Shown: one piece after another, positions 1 through 12,378 of the stretch
How positions within the stretch are numbered: the first letter of the stretch is position 1
How the letters are laid out: every line of letters begins with the position of its first letter
Assembly: GCF_949628265.1 (NCBI RefSeq)
Contig: NC_088787.1
Coordinates: forward strand, 858,501-922,500
Direction: 5' to 3'
Source: Cloeon dipterum
Lineage: Eukaryota > Arthropoda > Insecta > Ephemeroptera > Baetidae
Length of the DNA stretch: 64,000 bases
Position numbers and translations under genes: made by a program
Notes under the pieces: generated by a model
What the model was told of the DNA's origin: nothing
The model's database searches: none
What the model saw: the letters and a program-made list of their open reading frames with translations, nothing else

Positions 1-3000
1 TGGCACATCATGACTCTTAATTACTCGGCAGACACTGCAAAAATAGAACTGCTCGTTCGTAAGGAAGGCCAGAGTCCGTTCATTGACAGTAGGCCAATGT
101 AAGTAGAAATATTTGAATTTTCTTATAATTTATTCGAATGTAAAATATGCCTTTAGGGATGGGGATGGCGTCATCCCAACAATCTTGCTGATAGGATCTG
201 GTCTGGTGAAGCATCATTCTTGTAAGTCCAAAATCCTAATTTGTGCATGCCTTTTAAAAGGAAAGCGCTAGTATATTGACGGCTAAACTCTGACTAGTCA
301 GAAAGTGACTTTATAAAGTCTGTGACTGTTCTAAAAACTTCACCCCCTGCAGCGAATAACCCTCTCTTGCCAATCAGAGTAGATGCATGGTCTTGCACCT
401 TAGCTTTAGCTTTTCTCATGATTAATAATTTAACTTTTGTTTCGCCTAAATTGGTGTCAAACGAAAACGCACGAGTTGAACTATAACAAAATTCGACAAC
501 ATGACCGCGAGTAATGAAATAACCGAGAAATCCACGCTCGAAATATGCTCTATTTCGCCTGGGGGAAGAAAGCTACAGCAGGAGCAAAAGTGACAGTAGA
601 GACATCTGCTCAAAGCAAGCCAGAGCAATGAAGCAGATCAGTCACGTGACTTAATCCCACGATCTCATTGGCCAAGAAAGCGGCAAATTTCCTCGTATTG
701 ATTAATTAAAATTATTTCCAGACAATCTTCTTGTGCCCGAAAATTCAAATAGTTGGATGGAGCGAGAAATCGACATCAAAGAAGCAAGCCCATTCTGCGT
801 TGACGTTGTTTACCTTTTGAAAAACAAACTCAACAGTTCGGAAAGCCCTTTGAATATCACATTGACGATGCAGAACGGCCTAACGGAGCATTTCACTCAT
901 AATGAAGCTTCAAAGAAAGGTGCTGCCACCTGGCAAGTTGCTAGGTTTGAAAATCCGCAACCTCGATTCAAGGGAAACATGACGATCAGGTTGAACGTTG
1001 GATCGAAAGACCTGGAAATTGGCGGAGTTAAATTCTGCACAGGAGGTTTGTTTTAATATTTCTCACGGTATTTTTATTTTTCTCTATATTCAGGAGACTT
1101 GATGGTCATTCCCAAGGACCACGGTGAACAGTATAACTGTCAGATATTGTCTGATCAACCCCCAAAAACAATTATAGATGATATTAAAAAAGGTAATAAT
1201 TTGTTAAAAGTTATAAAATCACGTACATGAATTCTCCTATTGTATCTTTTTACTTTTTGTAATGTTGCATGGATTTTGGATCGTCCAATAGTTATTTTTT
1301 AATTAGACGTTTTGTAATATTTAAATTTTAGTGGCTGTTAGTTGGAAAATTTGCGAACGACTCGGCAAAAAAGACTGTTCAGAGCTGAGAGCGGGACGGC
1401 ATTGCTTTGGAGGCTATTCAGGCGAAAAATGCCAGACACGTAATATTAATAACGCCTAAAAAAACAGTTAATTAACCATATTTCCTCGCCAGGCTGTTCC
1501 GGAAATAGTTTTGGAATGGATTGTGCAGAAAATTACCCAGCCGGCCGATGTGTCAACGACGAATTCAGCCGGAAAGACGGATCGTGCAATCTTGCTTGTG
1601 GAAATAGGACGTTTAGCTTTCCTTTTTGCACCACTCGTAAAGAATATCTAAAATTTGTTTACCCTCTTAGTAATAAACTCTTAATGCACAGCAATTAGAA
1701 AGGTGGACCCTGTTGTTGTCAGCGTCTCGAGAACAGCCATTAAATTGAGGATGCCGGACAGCAGCCAGCTCACTGGTCACGACCACATCGCCGTGCAGTA
1801 CAGAGAAGTAAAACCGTTAGGAACTATTACTTGAATATTTATAAAACCTCTACTTTTAGATTAACGGAGGACTGTTTTGGCACACCAAGGTTCATAAAGA
1901 GACGGACGGTGAATTTGTTGTACTGGATAATCTTACTCCCAACACGGACTACGAGATCGCTTTCGTTGTGTACGAACACAATTGGGAACTATACCTGCAA
2001 AGTTTGATTCCTAGCCAATTTGTCGCTGTTAGAACTTGCAGGCCGATTGGTGAGTTGCAAATTTAAAGATTTATTCTGTTATTTATCGGATTTCCCTAGA
2101 TGGCTCCAATCTCGAGATCCAAATCGATGATTCAGGCGCAGCTCTGATTTCTGCTGCAATTGAAGAGGATCACTGCCAGCTGCACGCTTTATATCTATTC
2201 CGTACAACTGATATTGAAAAAAGAAGGGATCAGTTCCAGGAAAAGTTTTCCCTGAAGAACAAAACGAACTACCAGCATAAACTGAATTCATGCGAATCTG
2301 GTTCTTACTACGACGTGATGCTCTTGGATGTTAACGAAAACGAGGTTGACGCCAGACTCAACTGCACGTCTGAAGACCATTTCACAGTTTTATCACCGCC
2401 CAAAAGTAATCTAAGAATTATTAGTAATTTAAAATAAATAACTTCGTGTTATCATATTTTTGCAGATCCTCTGGTTCCTAACCGATGCAGACCGATCAGT
2501 AAGTTGAATGTTTAAAAATGGTATTTTATTTTAATACAATTTGTTTAGATGAGTCGTTGGTTCAAATCACCATCAAGGATCCATTTAAAGTGTTCATCGG
2601 CACTAACACAAGCGCCACGGACAGTAGAAAAGTATGCGCGCCCAAATTAATGAGAGTTTCACGATCAACGTCTAGAAAAATCCTTATCACAAAGCAAGTG
2701 GCCGCTTTCGGGTACGAAATAGATTTCGGAGATTGCAACATTGGCTCCAAATATGACGTCACGCTGGTTGACCAGAAAGAAAACGAGTTGACGGTCAAAC
2801 ATGCGTGCTGGACACTCGAGCACAGGGGTGAGTTTTCAGATTTTTGTTTTGGAGTTAATTTAATTTTGTCAATTAAGCCTTTCGAGAAGTTGCCCCAACG
2901 ATCGGGAAAGTGGGAGCCAGGAAAATTGAGCTGGACATGGAGCAGAGTCTTAGTGGAATCGTCCATTACAAACAAATCCATGTCCACTTCCGTGAGAAGG

Positions 3001-3764
3001 TATTTTTTCTATTTTTCAAGAACGAGTAGGTTGAGAAAAATATTTCAGGAAAATATTGGCAAGTGGAAGAGCGTGACTTACAAGAAATCTATGGGTAGAT
3101 ATCTCACTGTGGATTCGCTCAAGCCTGGAACGTCTTACTTAATCCGTTTTGAGTGGAGTTCGCCAAACCACCCCTCAATCGAGGCCAAAACCATAGAGCA
3201 GGAGACGAGACCCTGCATCGCAATTGGTAAAAATATTTTTTAAGTTATATTTTTCTTATATCCAATTTCTTGCCGAGTACAAATACAGAAACCGTCATGT
3301 GCGTCATTAAACCAGCCAAATATAATTCATTTTTTACAGATAAAAACACGGTGGAGATGAAATTCGAGGCGCCATTAACCGCAGTGGCAAATTGGCGGCC
3401 GAATGCTCTGCATCAGCTGGAGGAGTTGTGCCACTGGCAGAGGATTACGGTGACCTCGGGTAAAAAGACCCTACTAAACATCAGGGTATTTGAACCGTCG
3501 CTCAGGTGGGACCTTTCTCCGTGCGAACCCGGCCGTGAATTCGTCTTCAGACTGCAAGACGAGCAGGGAAACTCAATTCAGACGAACGGCACGTGCTCGC
3601 TGCCCAGCCACGAAAGAGACGCGAAATTCTCCTCAACCTCCCGCTGGGCTAACCTGACGCCAAAGGCCGTTTTTGGCACGCTCCTGATTTTCGCATTTAT
3701 CTATTCCCTCTTCTACTGCGCGCATAGAATGGCAATATGTGCTTCTTGCTGCTTCTCTCCTTGA
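1..3764 (+). CDS. EGF-like/fibronectin-III-like type I membrane protein, 3' part
   Basis: Fourteen exons close in phase: 1-98, 157-221, 722-1045, 1094-1192, 1332-1439, 1493-1636, 1692-1807, 1860-2049, 2100-2405, 2466-2498, 2549-2827, 2878-2999, 3049-3226 and 3340-3764, giving 828 residues. The 5' end and any signal peptide lie outside the window. Exons 5-6 encode a Cys-rich EGF-like stretch (CFGGYSGEKC, then CSGNSFGMDC). Exons 7-13 carry fibronectin-III-like modules (NLTPNTDYEIAF, SLKPGTSYLIRFEW), several ending in a C-R-P-I linker. N-glycosylation sequons are frequent. The last exon ends in a hydrophobic helix (VFGTLLIFAFIYSLFY) and a short Cys-rich tail (ICASCCFSP), so a cell-surface protein without a cytoplasmic signalling domain is inferred. 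I do not recognise the family. For exon 7 the acceptor at 1690-1691 keeps the frame; the nearer one at 1697-1698 does not. Two broken inverted copies of the 3' end lie at 17.3 and 19.2 kb. Confidence 0.8.
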
Positions 3765-4276
3765 TTGCAAGAAAAATATTTTCATTTTTTTAATAATCGT
3801 GGAAGAAATCAGGTCATTTATATCCTTGAGTTTTTTTTAAGTATTTTTCAATAAAAAAAATGCCAATTTCATACAGTTAGAATGGGTTTCATTTTATTGT
3901 GACACAATAGCATTCGAATAAACTATTAAAATTGTGACAGTAAGCAATTCTATTTAATCGTCCAAGATCAACAGTCGTCGAACCGGTGTCCACTTCCAAT
4001 TCTTCAGCTGCTCTCTCTTTCCCTCTCTCTCTCTCTTAATTTATTTTACTAGTTTTACAAGAAAATATAATTGGAATGATTTAGAAAAAAAAACGATTTT
4101 AGTAGTATGAAAGACGCCATTTATTTCCAATTCAAATGAAATACATGAAAGTGTGATAACATGTTTTTATATTAATGGATTTAGATCAAAAGGTGTCCGC
4201 TCAATTCTTTTTTTAAACTCTGCGGCATCGCGATCACTTTCTTTGCTGATCGTAGACTCAGACATTTGGGATGCTC
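3765..4276. other. Convergent 3' intergenic region
   Basis: No gene is seen. It holds the 3' ends of two convergent genes: an AATAAA-type signal near 3850 for the plus-strand membrane protein, and the reverse complement TTTATT at 4120-4125 for minus-strand Y1. The segment around 4118-4140 resembles the 3' UTRs of Y3, Y6 and Y7. A CT microsatellite occupies about 4011-4036. Confidence 0.6.
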
Positions 4277-6406
4277 CTAGAGTATTAGAAAAGGGGGCGT
4301 GACAGCGGCCTGATCGTCTTTTGCTTCCTCGTAAAGCCCTTCCGCGGTGTCGATGTCATCGTTCTCATCCGGAACGGAATGTGCGGCAGCACTTCTCAAA
4401 TCCTCATTTTGGACTTCGGCTAGCTCTTCGCGGAAAACGGACATTTCCAGGGCCTCGTAGGAGTTTTGAGTAAGGGAGTTGTTTCTCTTCAGTCTCCAAA
4501 CGAGCCAACCAATGATCGAACTCAACAAGATCACGGATAATACGATAGAGCGGATAAGAATGATGATACCCCACTGATATTGTTTCAAACGTTCTGTCGG
4601 GATGCAGATCACCTGCAGATCGGTTATGGCAGAAATATCAGTAGGTGTCGCAGATTTTGTCGTGGTTTTGGTCGAAATGGAAAGGCTGGTTCTGGTTCGT
4701 TCTGTAGTGGTGGTTGGAGGGTGTGTTGGAACTGGAATAAAATATAAATATCAATTCAATCGTCTATAAATTAAAAATGGTCCGTGAATTCCCACGGGAT
4801 GTGCTGCTAATGAGCCAGAGGTTTAAAATAGTTAAAAACAATTTTAGTTAGGGAGTTTCTGGTTTAGTTATCTCCCCCTTTGACATATTGAAAAAGAATT
4901 ATGGAAATTTACCAGGCAAGGGCTCGAAGAGGTACGATTTTGTTTCAACGCCAGTCTTCAGAAGCCTGAATGTTGGTTTTAAATACAATCCACTCCGCAC
5001 GGTCGCCCAAAAAGTTCCATTTTGGTCCAAGGCAAATGTAAACGGCCATTTATAGGACATGTCATCCAGCTAAAAGCACAAGCAAATCATAAAAAACTCT
5101 CAGATAATTGTCATTGAAATACAGGATGGCTAGATTTGCTATCTAAGTTAAAAAATACATAGTATATATCACGTCAGCAAGCGACATTTGACATTTAAAC
5201 CTACAGATCGCGAAATATTGCAATGGGCAAAACAACTAAAACTCGGTACAAATATCCGAGAAAAATTTAATTAATCTTCTCACAGATGTTTTTTTAAATT
5301 GGTGACCTACCTGTAGAAAAATCTTCTCCGCAAATACCTGATTGTAGGTGTCCCAATAGGTTATCCGTCTCCGCCAACTAAAGACGGACATCAAGTTCCC
5401 GTCGTTGTCCATCAACATTCTATACGATCCCGATGAAACCCACTCTACGGCTAGTTTCGGATTTGCAGTTCTAGTTCCGTTGCGGAGAGCATCAACGGAA
5501 ATCGAATACAGTTCATTGGAGTTTAATTTGCCAAGGAAGAGCTGTCTCGGTTCCCTTTTAGGGGACAGTGCAATGGAAGAAACATTGATTCCTGCCGTGT
5601 CCACAATCCAGGATTCTTTTCTTTCCAAACTAAACACGACAATGTGCTGTCCAATACTCGGCGAGATGTAGGCAAACGTTCCATTGGGCGTTTCGTCGAG
5701 CACCAAGTCTTGTATTAGGTAATTTTCGGGAAACTGATGCACAAATACGGTTTCATCGTCGTTGTCCAAGTCGAATATCCATATTTTGGGACCGCAATTG
5801 TTGCTACCCTTATCAAGCACCCACAGTCTTCCGTCAGTGTCCACTTCCAGCCCTGATGCATCTACAATTTTGTCGCAGTCTCCCTTTTCCTGAAGAAGAG
5901 AAATGGTTTAGCCCATCTCAAGATTTTGGTTATAGACGTGATTTTTCTAACAGCAAGCATAGATTAAAATAACCAAGAAAAGTGATAAGCAGTAATCTTG
6001 AACATCCTGCCGATATGTTTAGCGAATTCCTTCTTTTCGCAGATTCGAAACAACTTTCCCATTAAAACGCACAAATATTAATTTTGCAACTTACATGCAT
6101 GTCCCACGAAGGAAATGGAGTTAGTTTCGGGGACGTAGAGGAAGCGTTGGTCGTCGGCAAAGACGCCAGAGTCACTGGAAGGTCTTTGAAGCTATTCGTA
6201 AGGCTGAGGAAGATCCTTGTTCCGTAGGCAGCCATGTAATAAATTTGGACATTTGTATAGCCTCGTGGGAAAATCCAAAATCCAAAATCCTCTTTCCTGT
6301 CCGACTCGAATTGCAATGCATTCCACTGATAGACGTCAGTGAATTCAAAGGCGATGGCCAGCGATGAAAGGCCAAGCAAGAAAATGGTGACGTAAATCGG
6401 AGTCAT
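4277..6406 (-). CDS. Yellow-like protein Y1 with C-terminal transmembrane exon
   Basis: Four exons on the minus strand (6406-6095, 5889-5311, 5069-4913, 4731-4277) close in phase to 500 residues. Exon 1 gives a signal peptide and the yellow-family N-terminus ending FPSWDMH. Exon 2 holds the beta-propeller core with VDTDGRLWVLDKGS, LVLDETPNGTFAYI and YRMLMDNDGN. Exon 3 continues with FALDQNGTFWATV. These are hallmarks of the yellow/major-royal-jelly family; some relatives act in dopachrome conversion or pigmentation, and the substrate here is unknown. Exon 4 is atypical: a Thr/Ser-rich stalk, a hydrophobic helix (IVLSVILLSSIIGWLVW) followed by basic RLKR, then an acidic tail of about 70 residues. 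A surface-anchored propeller is inferred. The start chosen is the ATG directly before the signal peptide. It is the only member of the array whose exon 2 reads VDTDG rather than VDSVG. Confidence 0.85.
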
Positions 6407-7164
6407 GCTTCTATAGTCACTTTTATCTGTTCACAAAAGGCACAAATACAAATTTGGCAACAGAGAAAACTATGAACGAAACATCAAAATCAGAGGGTCA
6501 TTCTATCGAACACACAGATAAAACAACGTTTCTTAAAAATAATTTCTTAGAGAAGTCAATATAAATGAGCTTAGTGAAATATTGATCCTCACCACTAACT
6601 CTGCTAAATTTTTGAAGAATTGTCTGCAGAGACCCGCACTTCCCCGTTGAAATCGAGGGAAAGAATAAAGAATGACTCGAGCAGGACTACCAGTCCATAT
6701 GCTTATGTGTAGTAAATATGAATTACAAGTAGTATAATAGTGCCTGATAGAAAACATATACATTCCAAAGAGTATTTTTGTTTAAATATTGTTTTATTTA
6801 CTTTGTGTATGTACAATGAACAAATAAAACATTCATAAAGGAACATCCTGCACAGTTTGGACGGACAAAAACATCGTTTGCATTGTTCATGTCAGTTCCT
6901 CATTATTATTTTTATCGCTTTCTTTGAATATTTACTGCATAATAAAACAACACACTGCTTTCTCTCTTTTTTATTTTGAAATTGATTGTACAGCTAAATG
7001 CCAAGTTTTAAAATAAAATATGAGGGTGAATGATTCATATTAGGATGAAACAATTTATTACCAAAACAAAAATACAAATGAAACACGTTTAAGGGACAAT
7101 AAATGTTCAGCATCGGCTATTTTACTTTCTTCGCTGAACGCGGAGCTAGAAATTTCAGCTGCTC
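6407..7164 (-). promoter_or_regulatory. Y1 promoter and 5' leader region, then Y2 3' flank
   Basis: On the minus strand a leader exon homologous to those of the other yellow-like genes ends at donor gtgagg just after position 6593. It contains the shared CTGCAGACAATTCTTC-type block. Upstream, near 6703-6709, a TATA-like CATAAGC sits where Y2, Y3, Y6 and Y7 have TATAAA, so the Y1 TATA box looks weakened. From about 6770 to 7164 there is only AT-rich sequence with TTTATT motifs that can serve Y2 polyadenylation. No other gene is seen. Confidence 0.5.
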
Positions 7165-7471
7165 CTCGAGATTTCGAGAAGGGGGCGTGTTGCAGTGGGC
7201 TGGTTTTTTATTTCCTCCTAAACCCCTCCGTGGGGCTGACGTCATCGTGGTTGTAACGAACATCAGACATTCGCTTGGAATCGTTGGAGTTTTTTAATTG
7301 GGATTTTTCCTCTTCTGTCTCAGAATGAGCCAATTTTACCTCAGCAGGCGTCGAAGATTTATTTTGTTGTGGTCGAAATAGTCATGCTGGATCGTTAATT
7401 CTGAGCTGGTAAGAAGCGTTGGTTTGGTCTTTAAAGATATTTTAGTCGTAGTTCGGATGGCTATGGCGTAA
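7165..7471 (-). pseudogene. Relic of Y2 exon 4 (stalk/membrane exon)
   Basis: Behind an intact acceptor (tttcag at 7472-7476) lies TTACGCCATAG, matching the TTACGCCC start of exon 4 in Y3, Y4, Y6 and Y10 but reaching a stop at the third codon. Thr-codon-rich sequence follows. The copy then jumps from the GCTGAGG stalk motif to the very end of the membrane segment (CTCATTCTGAGACAGAAG), so about 100 nt coding most of the helix are missing. The tail still resembles Y1 (AACTCC, then CGTCATCGTGG near 7240). The exon cannot restore an anchor, and the Y2 frame already stops in exon 3. Confidence 0.7.
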
Positions 7472-7850
7472 CTGAAACAAAATAAAGCAACTTATATGGT
7501 GTTGCATAGACATTCCAACCGTCATGAAATCAAAGTGAAATCAACTAACAAAAATTGAGTGCTGCAATACATTTCCCACCGCATTATTGATAAAACCAAA
7601 AGAGTGAGAAGTGAGGGAGATTTTAGCCCTTCTGGGATGTAACGCTATGGTTGCCCGATGTCAGAGATGGACAAAGGTTTTTCGTTGAGCGACTTCAAAT
7701 GCTCAGTTGGCACCTATGGAACCCGGTGAGCTAATAGCCCATGGAAAATATTGACCAGAGGTTAAGAAAATATTAATATGGATTTGTTTTCTCCCTAATT
7801 TAAACAAAAATACGTTAAATAAAACTTACCTGGCAAAACCTCGAAGAATT

Positions 7851-9323
7851 TTACACATCGACTGCAATCTTTAAAAGCCTGTATCTCGGATTTTGGCTTC
7901 TACAATTTACTGTCATCCAAATGGTTTCATTTTGGTCCAAGGCAAAAGTATATGGCCAAGAATGAAACATATGAGCGATCTAAAAACAAGCAAAGCAAAT
8001 GTTATTTTAATAGATTTGACTATTTAGAGTGATATATTTTATATTTAATCATTTGAACGGTCAGATTGCGAAAAATTGGTGTGGGGAAACAATTAAAAAA
8101 GGGAACCGAATAACCATTCAAAAAAATTAGAACAAAAATAATTATTCTGTTCTAAAATATAATTTTAAATTAGTGATCTACCTGATGAAAACGCTGCTCC
8201 TGAATTGGCTGGGAAGTGTTCCACGAAAGTATGTAGTTTGTGAAGAAAAAAGAGGTATATAAGGTCCCGTGGTCGTCCATCAGCATCCTATATGAATCAA
8301 TTCTAATCGAGTTTCCGATTAGTTTCGGATTTGCAATTCCAGTTCCGTTGCGAAGTGGGCCGACGGGAATTGAATACACTTCATTGGATCGCTGTTTGCC
8401 AAAGTAGATCTGTCTCGGTTCCTGATCCTTAGGAGACATCGCAATGGAAAAACCATCTACTTGTGGCGTGTGCACAATCCAAGATTGGTTTTTTTCCAAA
8501 CTAAAGACGACAATGTGCTCTTCTTCCCACCGCATGATGTACGCGAAGGTGTCGTTTGGCGTTTCGTCAAGCACAAAGTCGTGCATGAAATAATGAAAAG
8601 GAAACTTATGAATTAGTTTGGTTTCATTATTGTTGTTCAAGTCGATAATCCATAATTTGGAATTGCAAGCATCGCTGCCGTTGTCTAGCACCCACAGCCT
8701 TCCAACCGAGTCCACTTGCAGCCCTCTTGCATCTTCAATTTTGCTGCAGTTTCCCTACAAAATGAGAAATTGATTGGCTGCTTAAAAACAGAGTCAAACT
8801 TAAACTTTTGGATTTTGTTGAGTTCGCAACCAGTGGCTTCAACCACACATAGAGAAAGATTTACGAGAGCAAAAGAGATTTGGAATATTTTAGAACATGC
8901 TGCAGAGATTTCGTGAATTACGTTTAAATTTCTTCATAGTTAATGCAGATTATAAAAAATTTCCTATGCAAAAAGGAACATGTATATATTTTTGATTCTT
9001 ACATAAAAATGCATGTCCCACGATGGGAATGGAGTGAGCTTCGGAAATGCAGAGGACGCACTGGCCGTCGGCAAGGACACCAGACTAACCGGAATTCCAT
9101 AATTTTTATGCAGGCTGAGAAAGATTCTTGAACCGTAGACAGCCATGTAACGAGGAGAAATATTCTCGGGTTCGAAAGTCCCATCTTTCAAGGCCTGTGT
9201 CCTGTTCGCCTCTGCCGGCCACTCGTAGTCCAAATTATTCAACTGGAAGACCTGAGTGAAGTTGGCGGCATTGGCCAGGGATGAAATGCCGAGCAACAAA
9301 ATGGCGCACAAAAGCGGAGACAT
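7851..9323 (-). CDS. Yellow-like protein Y2, ends in exon 3 (predicted secreted)
   Basis: Exons 9323-9003, 8754-8182 and 7979-7851 give 340 residues. The start is the ATG before MSPLLCAILLLGISS, a clear signal peptide ending ANA. Family motifs are intact: FPSWDMH, VDSVGRLWVLDNGS, FVLDETPNDTFAYI, YRMLMDDHGT and FALDQNETIWMTV. Exon 1 uses a donor 6 nt further on than most paralogues (WDMHFY). In exon 3 the frame reads RYRLLKIAVDV and then TAA at 7851-7853, about ten codons before the usual exon end. The propeller should be nearly complete, but stalk and membrane helix cannot be made. It could be a functional secreted paralogue or a young pseudogene; the open frame through exons 1-2 favours the former. 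Confidence 0.75.
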
Positions 9324-9456
9324 GCTTCTGGCCGCTTTCAACTGTTCATAAAAGGTAGAAAAATAAAAATAAAGAAGCAACAGATGTTTTGAGAGTTTTA
9401 AACGAGACGTGCAACCAGAAAGTCAAATTTACCCAGTTAGGAACAATGTTTCTTAC

Positions 9457-9560
9457 CGTTTACTTGTGAAGTTAAGTCTGCGGAGATGGACACTTGACTG
9501 ATGTTAACGCGTGGAAGAATAACACTGAAGTGAATCTATGCTATTCAGTCCATGTTTATA
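9457..9560 (-). promoter_or_regulatory. Y2 core promoter and non-coding first exon
   Basis: Read on the minus strand, TATAAACATG (9560-9551) is followed by TTCACTTCAGTG, an initiator-like sequence, and by the leader exon with the conserved CGTTAACATC and CTCCGCAGACTT blocks. The leader ends at a strong donor (AACG|gtaaga, exon end 9457). The same order of elements precedes Y3, Y6, Y7 and Y8. Confidence 0.65.
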
Positions 9561-10420
9561 CAATCAAGTGTCGCGGATTAAAAACACTTGCATTTTAAAA
9601 AACAATAATATTTTCGAACTTTACTTGGGCGTAGAATGAACAAATATAACACTTTCTTACAAGTAATAACAGTTTGGGTGGACAAAAACATTACGTTACG
9701 ATTGTGCAAGAACCACAGCTTTCCCAGCAACCGGTGTAATCTTTAAATCCTAATATGCTGCTTTAAGGGCTTTTACAATTTCTGTTTTGTTGCAGCATGT
9801 TATTATTAAATTGGTTTAAAAATCATTTCAATCATAATAATTATGTGGGAAGAACAAGGCAACTAATATACATATATTCCGAATATTGTTTATAAAAATA
9901 TTGAATTATACAAAATAGGAGAACGATTTTATTGAAAAACATCACAACAAGTTCTTTCTCAGGGTTAATTTTTAATCGAAAATTGAACTATACCTTAGAA
10001 TAATTTGTCATTCTGAGAATAACTCATGTTTGCTCCTGATTTATATTTCTATCGCTGCAGAACAAAACAAAAAACTTCATTCTTACTTCATGTTTTGGGG
10101 TAACCTTTTCTAATCATATGAAACTTATTTAACTGAAAATGCCAATGTACAAGTAGGAAATTAAGGGGAATGATTTTACTAAAAATAAAATAAGAAGGGT
10201 GAAACTCTATTTATTTCAAATACAAAGGTAACATTTTTAATTTATTGGATTTAGATCAACAGGTTTTCTGTCAAAATTTTTGAAACCCCAACGGCTTTAC
10301 CGGCATCACTCAAACTTTCTTCACCAGTTGCGAACTTAGGAATATTCAGCAGCTTAGAGCAGGATAAGGAGATCTCGAATTATCGTCATTTTGGAATTCA
10401 TAAGGTATTCAGCCGGATTG
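9561..10420. other. AT-rich intergenic sequence and Y3 3' flank
   Basis: No convincing gene is seen. Up to about 10200 the sequence is AT-rich without long open frames. At 10209-10260 it resembles the 3' UTRs of Y1 and Y6 (tatttatttcaaatacaaag), including a minus-strand AATAAA. From about 10340 to 10420 it resembles the coding tail of Y6 exon 4 (GAATTATCGTCATTTTGG) but is out of frame for Y3. Confidence 0.5.
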
Positions 10421-10526
10421 TTAAGGAAAAAGGTCATTTTTTGGTGAAAGAGAATTGTTCATCCTTTTTAACAGTACGAACTTAAGAAGAATCACGGTAA
10501 TTACACTGGAGAATATAAGAATAACG
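10421..10526 (-). pseudogene. Out-of-frame membrane-helix relic of Y3 exon 4
   Basis: The remainder of Y3 exon 4 after the premature stop. In another frame it still encodes a helix like that of Y6 (LFSVILIFSSVITVILLKFV), followed by LKRMNNSLSPKN and a stop. The frame entering exon 4 from exon 3 is one nucleotide out of step with this helix: after ACG ACC the Thr/Ser-rich frame continues to TAG, while the helix frame starts at the overlapping ATGCAGGAGAAC, which matches Y6 in frame. The coding capacity is therefore a fossil unless the frame is bridged. Confidence 0.65.
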
Positions 10527-12378
10527 CTAAACAGCTGATGATCTATCAGGATTCTGTTCTCCTGCATCGGTCGTGGCAGATGTTTCCTCAGCTGGTGTGG
10601 AAGGTTTTGTAGTGGTGGTAGGAATGGCGGGCGTAACTGAAACAAGAATACGTCAACTATGTTACTGATTCAAGCATGAAGATATTCCAACCTTCATTTA
10701 ACCAAATTGAAATTCACAAATGTTATCGAAAGTATGAATAAAAAAAGGATCGTCAAGAGTTTCTGGGGTGGATCGAATGGAGTTAATGATGAAAAATTAC
10801 ACCAAAGAAATCTTACCTGGCAAGGCCTCGGAGGATTTTCCTTCGAGTGTAGCCTTCAAAAGCCTGTATCTTGGCTTATTTTCTTCATTAAACTCTGTCA
10901 TCCAAAAAGTTCCATTTTCGTCCAAGGCAAAAGTAAACGGCCATTCAGAACGAAGTCCTGCGACCTACAACCAAACAAAGCACCAACTAAATAATTCAGA
11001 ATTTATGAGAAAAATTTTATTGAAATTAAATATTCGAATTTTATGAAGTGTTAAATTTTTAGGTTATGTTAAATTGAGGCGAATGGTAAATACTTATATA
11101 TTTGTCACCACAAATATTTAACGAGGATCAGCAAATACAAAAATTAGAGCGAAATTAATTATTCTGTTCTCAACTGCCATTTTAAATTGATGACGAACCT
11201 CATGAAAACGCTGCTCCTCGAATGGTTGGGATCCGTTCCAAGAGCGTATGTAGTTCTTCCCCAAAAAAGCGGCGTACATGGTCCCGTGATTGTCCATCAG
11301 CATTCTATACGATTGTCCTGCAGTCCAGTTTCCGATTAGTTCCGGCTCTGCAGTTCGAGCTCCGCTGCGGAGAGCGGCGACGGGAATCGAATACAGTTCT
11401 TTGGATTCCCATTTGCTGCGGTAGAGCTGTCTCGGTTCCTGATTATTCTTAGGGGAAAGGGCGATGGAATAAACTTTAATTCTTGGCGTTTCCACTGTCC
11501 AAGACTTGTTTCTTTCCAAAGAAAACACGCCAATGTGTTCTTCCTCCCACCACGAGAAGTAGGCAAAGGTTCCGTTGGGCGTTTCGTCCAGCACCAAATC
11601 GTGCATCAAGTAATTTTCGGGAAACTGTTGAATTAGTTTTGTTTGATCGTTGTTGATCAGGTCGATCATCCATATTTTGGAATTGCAATGCGAGCTACCC
11701 CCATCGAGCACCCACAGCCTTCCAACCGAGTCCACTTGCAGCCCTGTCGCATATTCAATCATGTTGCAGTTTCTCATGCTCTGAAAAGGATAAATTATTT
11801 GGAATTGTTTTTAATGTTGACATGATGAACCAGTGAAAATTTGCAAAACTAAAATTCATATTATCCTCTGTTTTACGCACTCATTTGTTCAGAGCAAAAT
11901 CTCAGGTAAACAGAATCAAACTCTAATCTTTTCATAAAAATACTTTCGAAATCCCTGCCGAGTTTTCATGAGTTGCCAAGATGTTTCACTTTGCAGATTC
12001 AGAACAAACCCTCCCCATTTAAATGTAAAAACAATATTTTCCGATTTCGCATCTTACGTGCATGTCCCACGAAGGGAATGGAGTGAGCTTCGGGGGTGCA
12101 GAAGAGGCGCTGCTCGTCGGCAACGACACCAGACTCACCGGAATTCCAGCATAGATTCTATAAAGACTGAGGAAGAGCCTTGAACCGTAGACAGCCATGT
12201 AAATAGGTTCAATTTCGTCTGGTTCGAATGTTCTATCTCTCAAGGCCTGTGTCCTGCTCGCCTCCGACGGCCACTCGTAGTCCATTTCATCATGCCACTC
12301 GTAAACTAGGGTCAAGTTGGCGGTGGTGGCCAGCGATGAAAGATGGAGAAAGAAAACGGCGCTCAAAAATGGAGACAT
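10527..12378 (-). CDS. Yellow-like protein Y3, frameshifted before its membrane helix
   Basis: Exons 12378-12058, 11780-11199, 10964-10817 and 10636-10527 close in phase to 386 residues. The signal peptide is MSPFLSAVFFLHLSSLATT. The core keeps FPSWDMH, VDSVGRLWVLDGGS, LVLDETPNGTFAYF, YRMLMDNHGT and FALDENGTFWMTEF. Exon 2 uses the weaker donor GAG|gttcgt, where paralogues have gtaggt. Exon 4 begins VTPAIPTTTTKPSTP, the stalk, then an indel relative to Y6 carries the frame into TAG at 10527-10529, just before the helix. The predicted product is a secreted propeller with a short Thr-rich tail. An alternative acceptor or a sequencing error could restore the anchor; the sequence as given does not. 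Confidence 0.75.

Noticed and set aside
2562-2987. 141-codon open frame antisense to the EGF/FN-III-like gene
   Set aside because: It overlaps real exons with good splice sites on the plus strand and encodes no recognisable feature.
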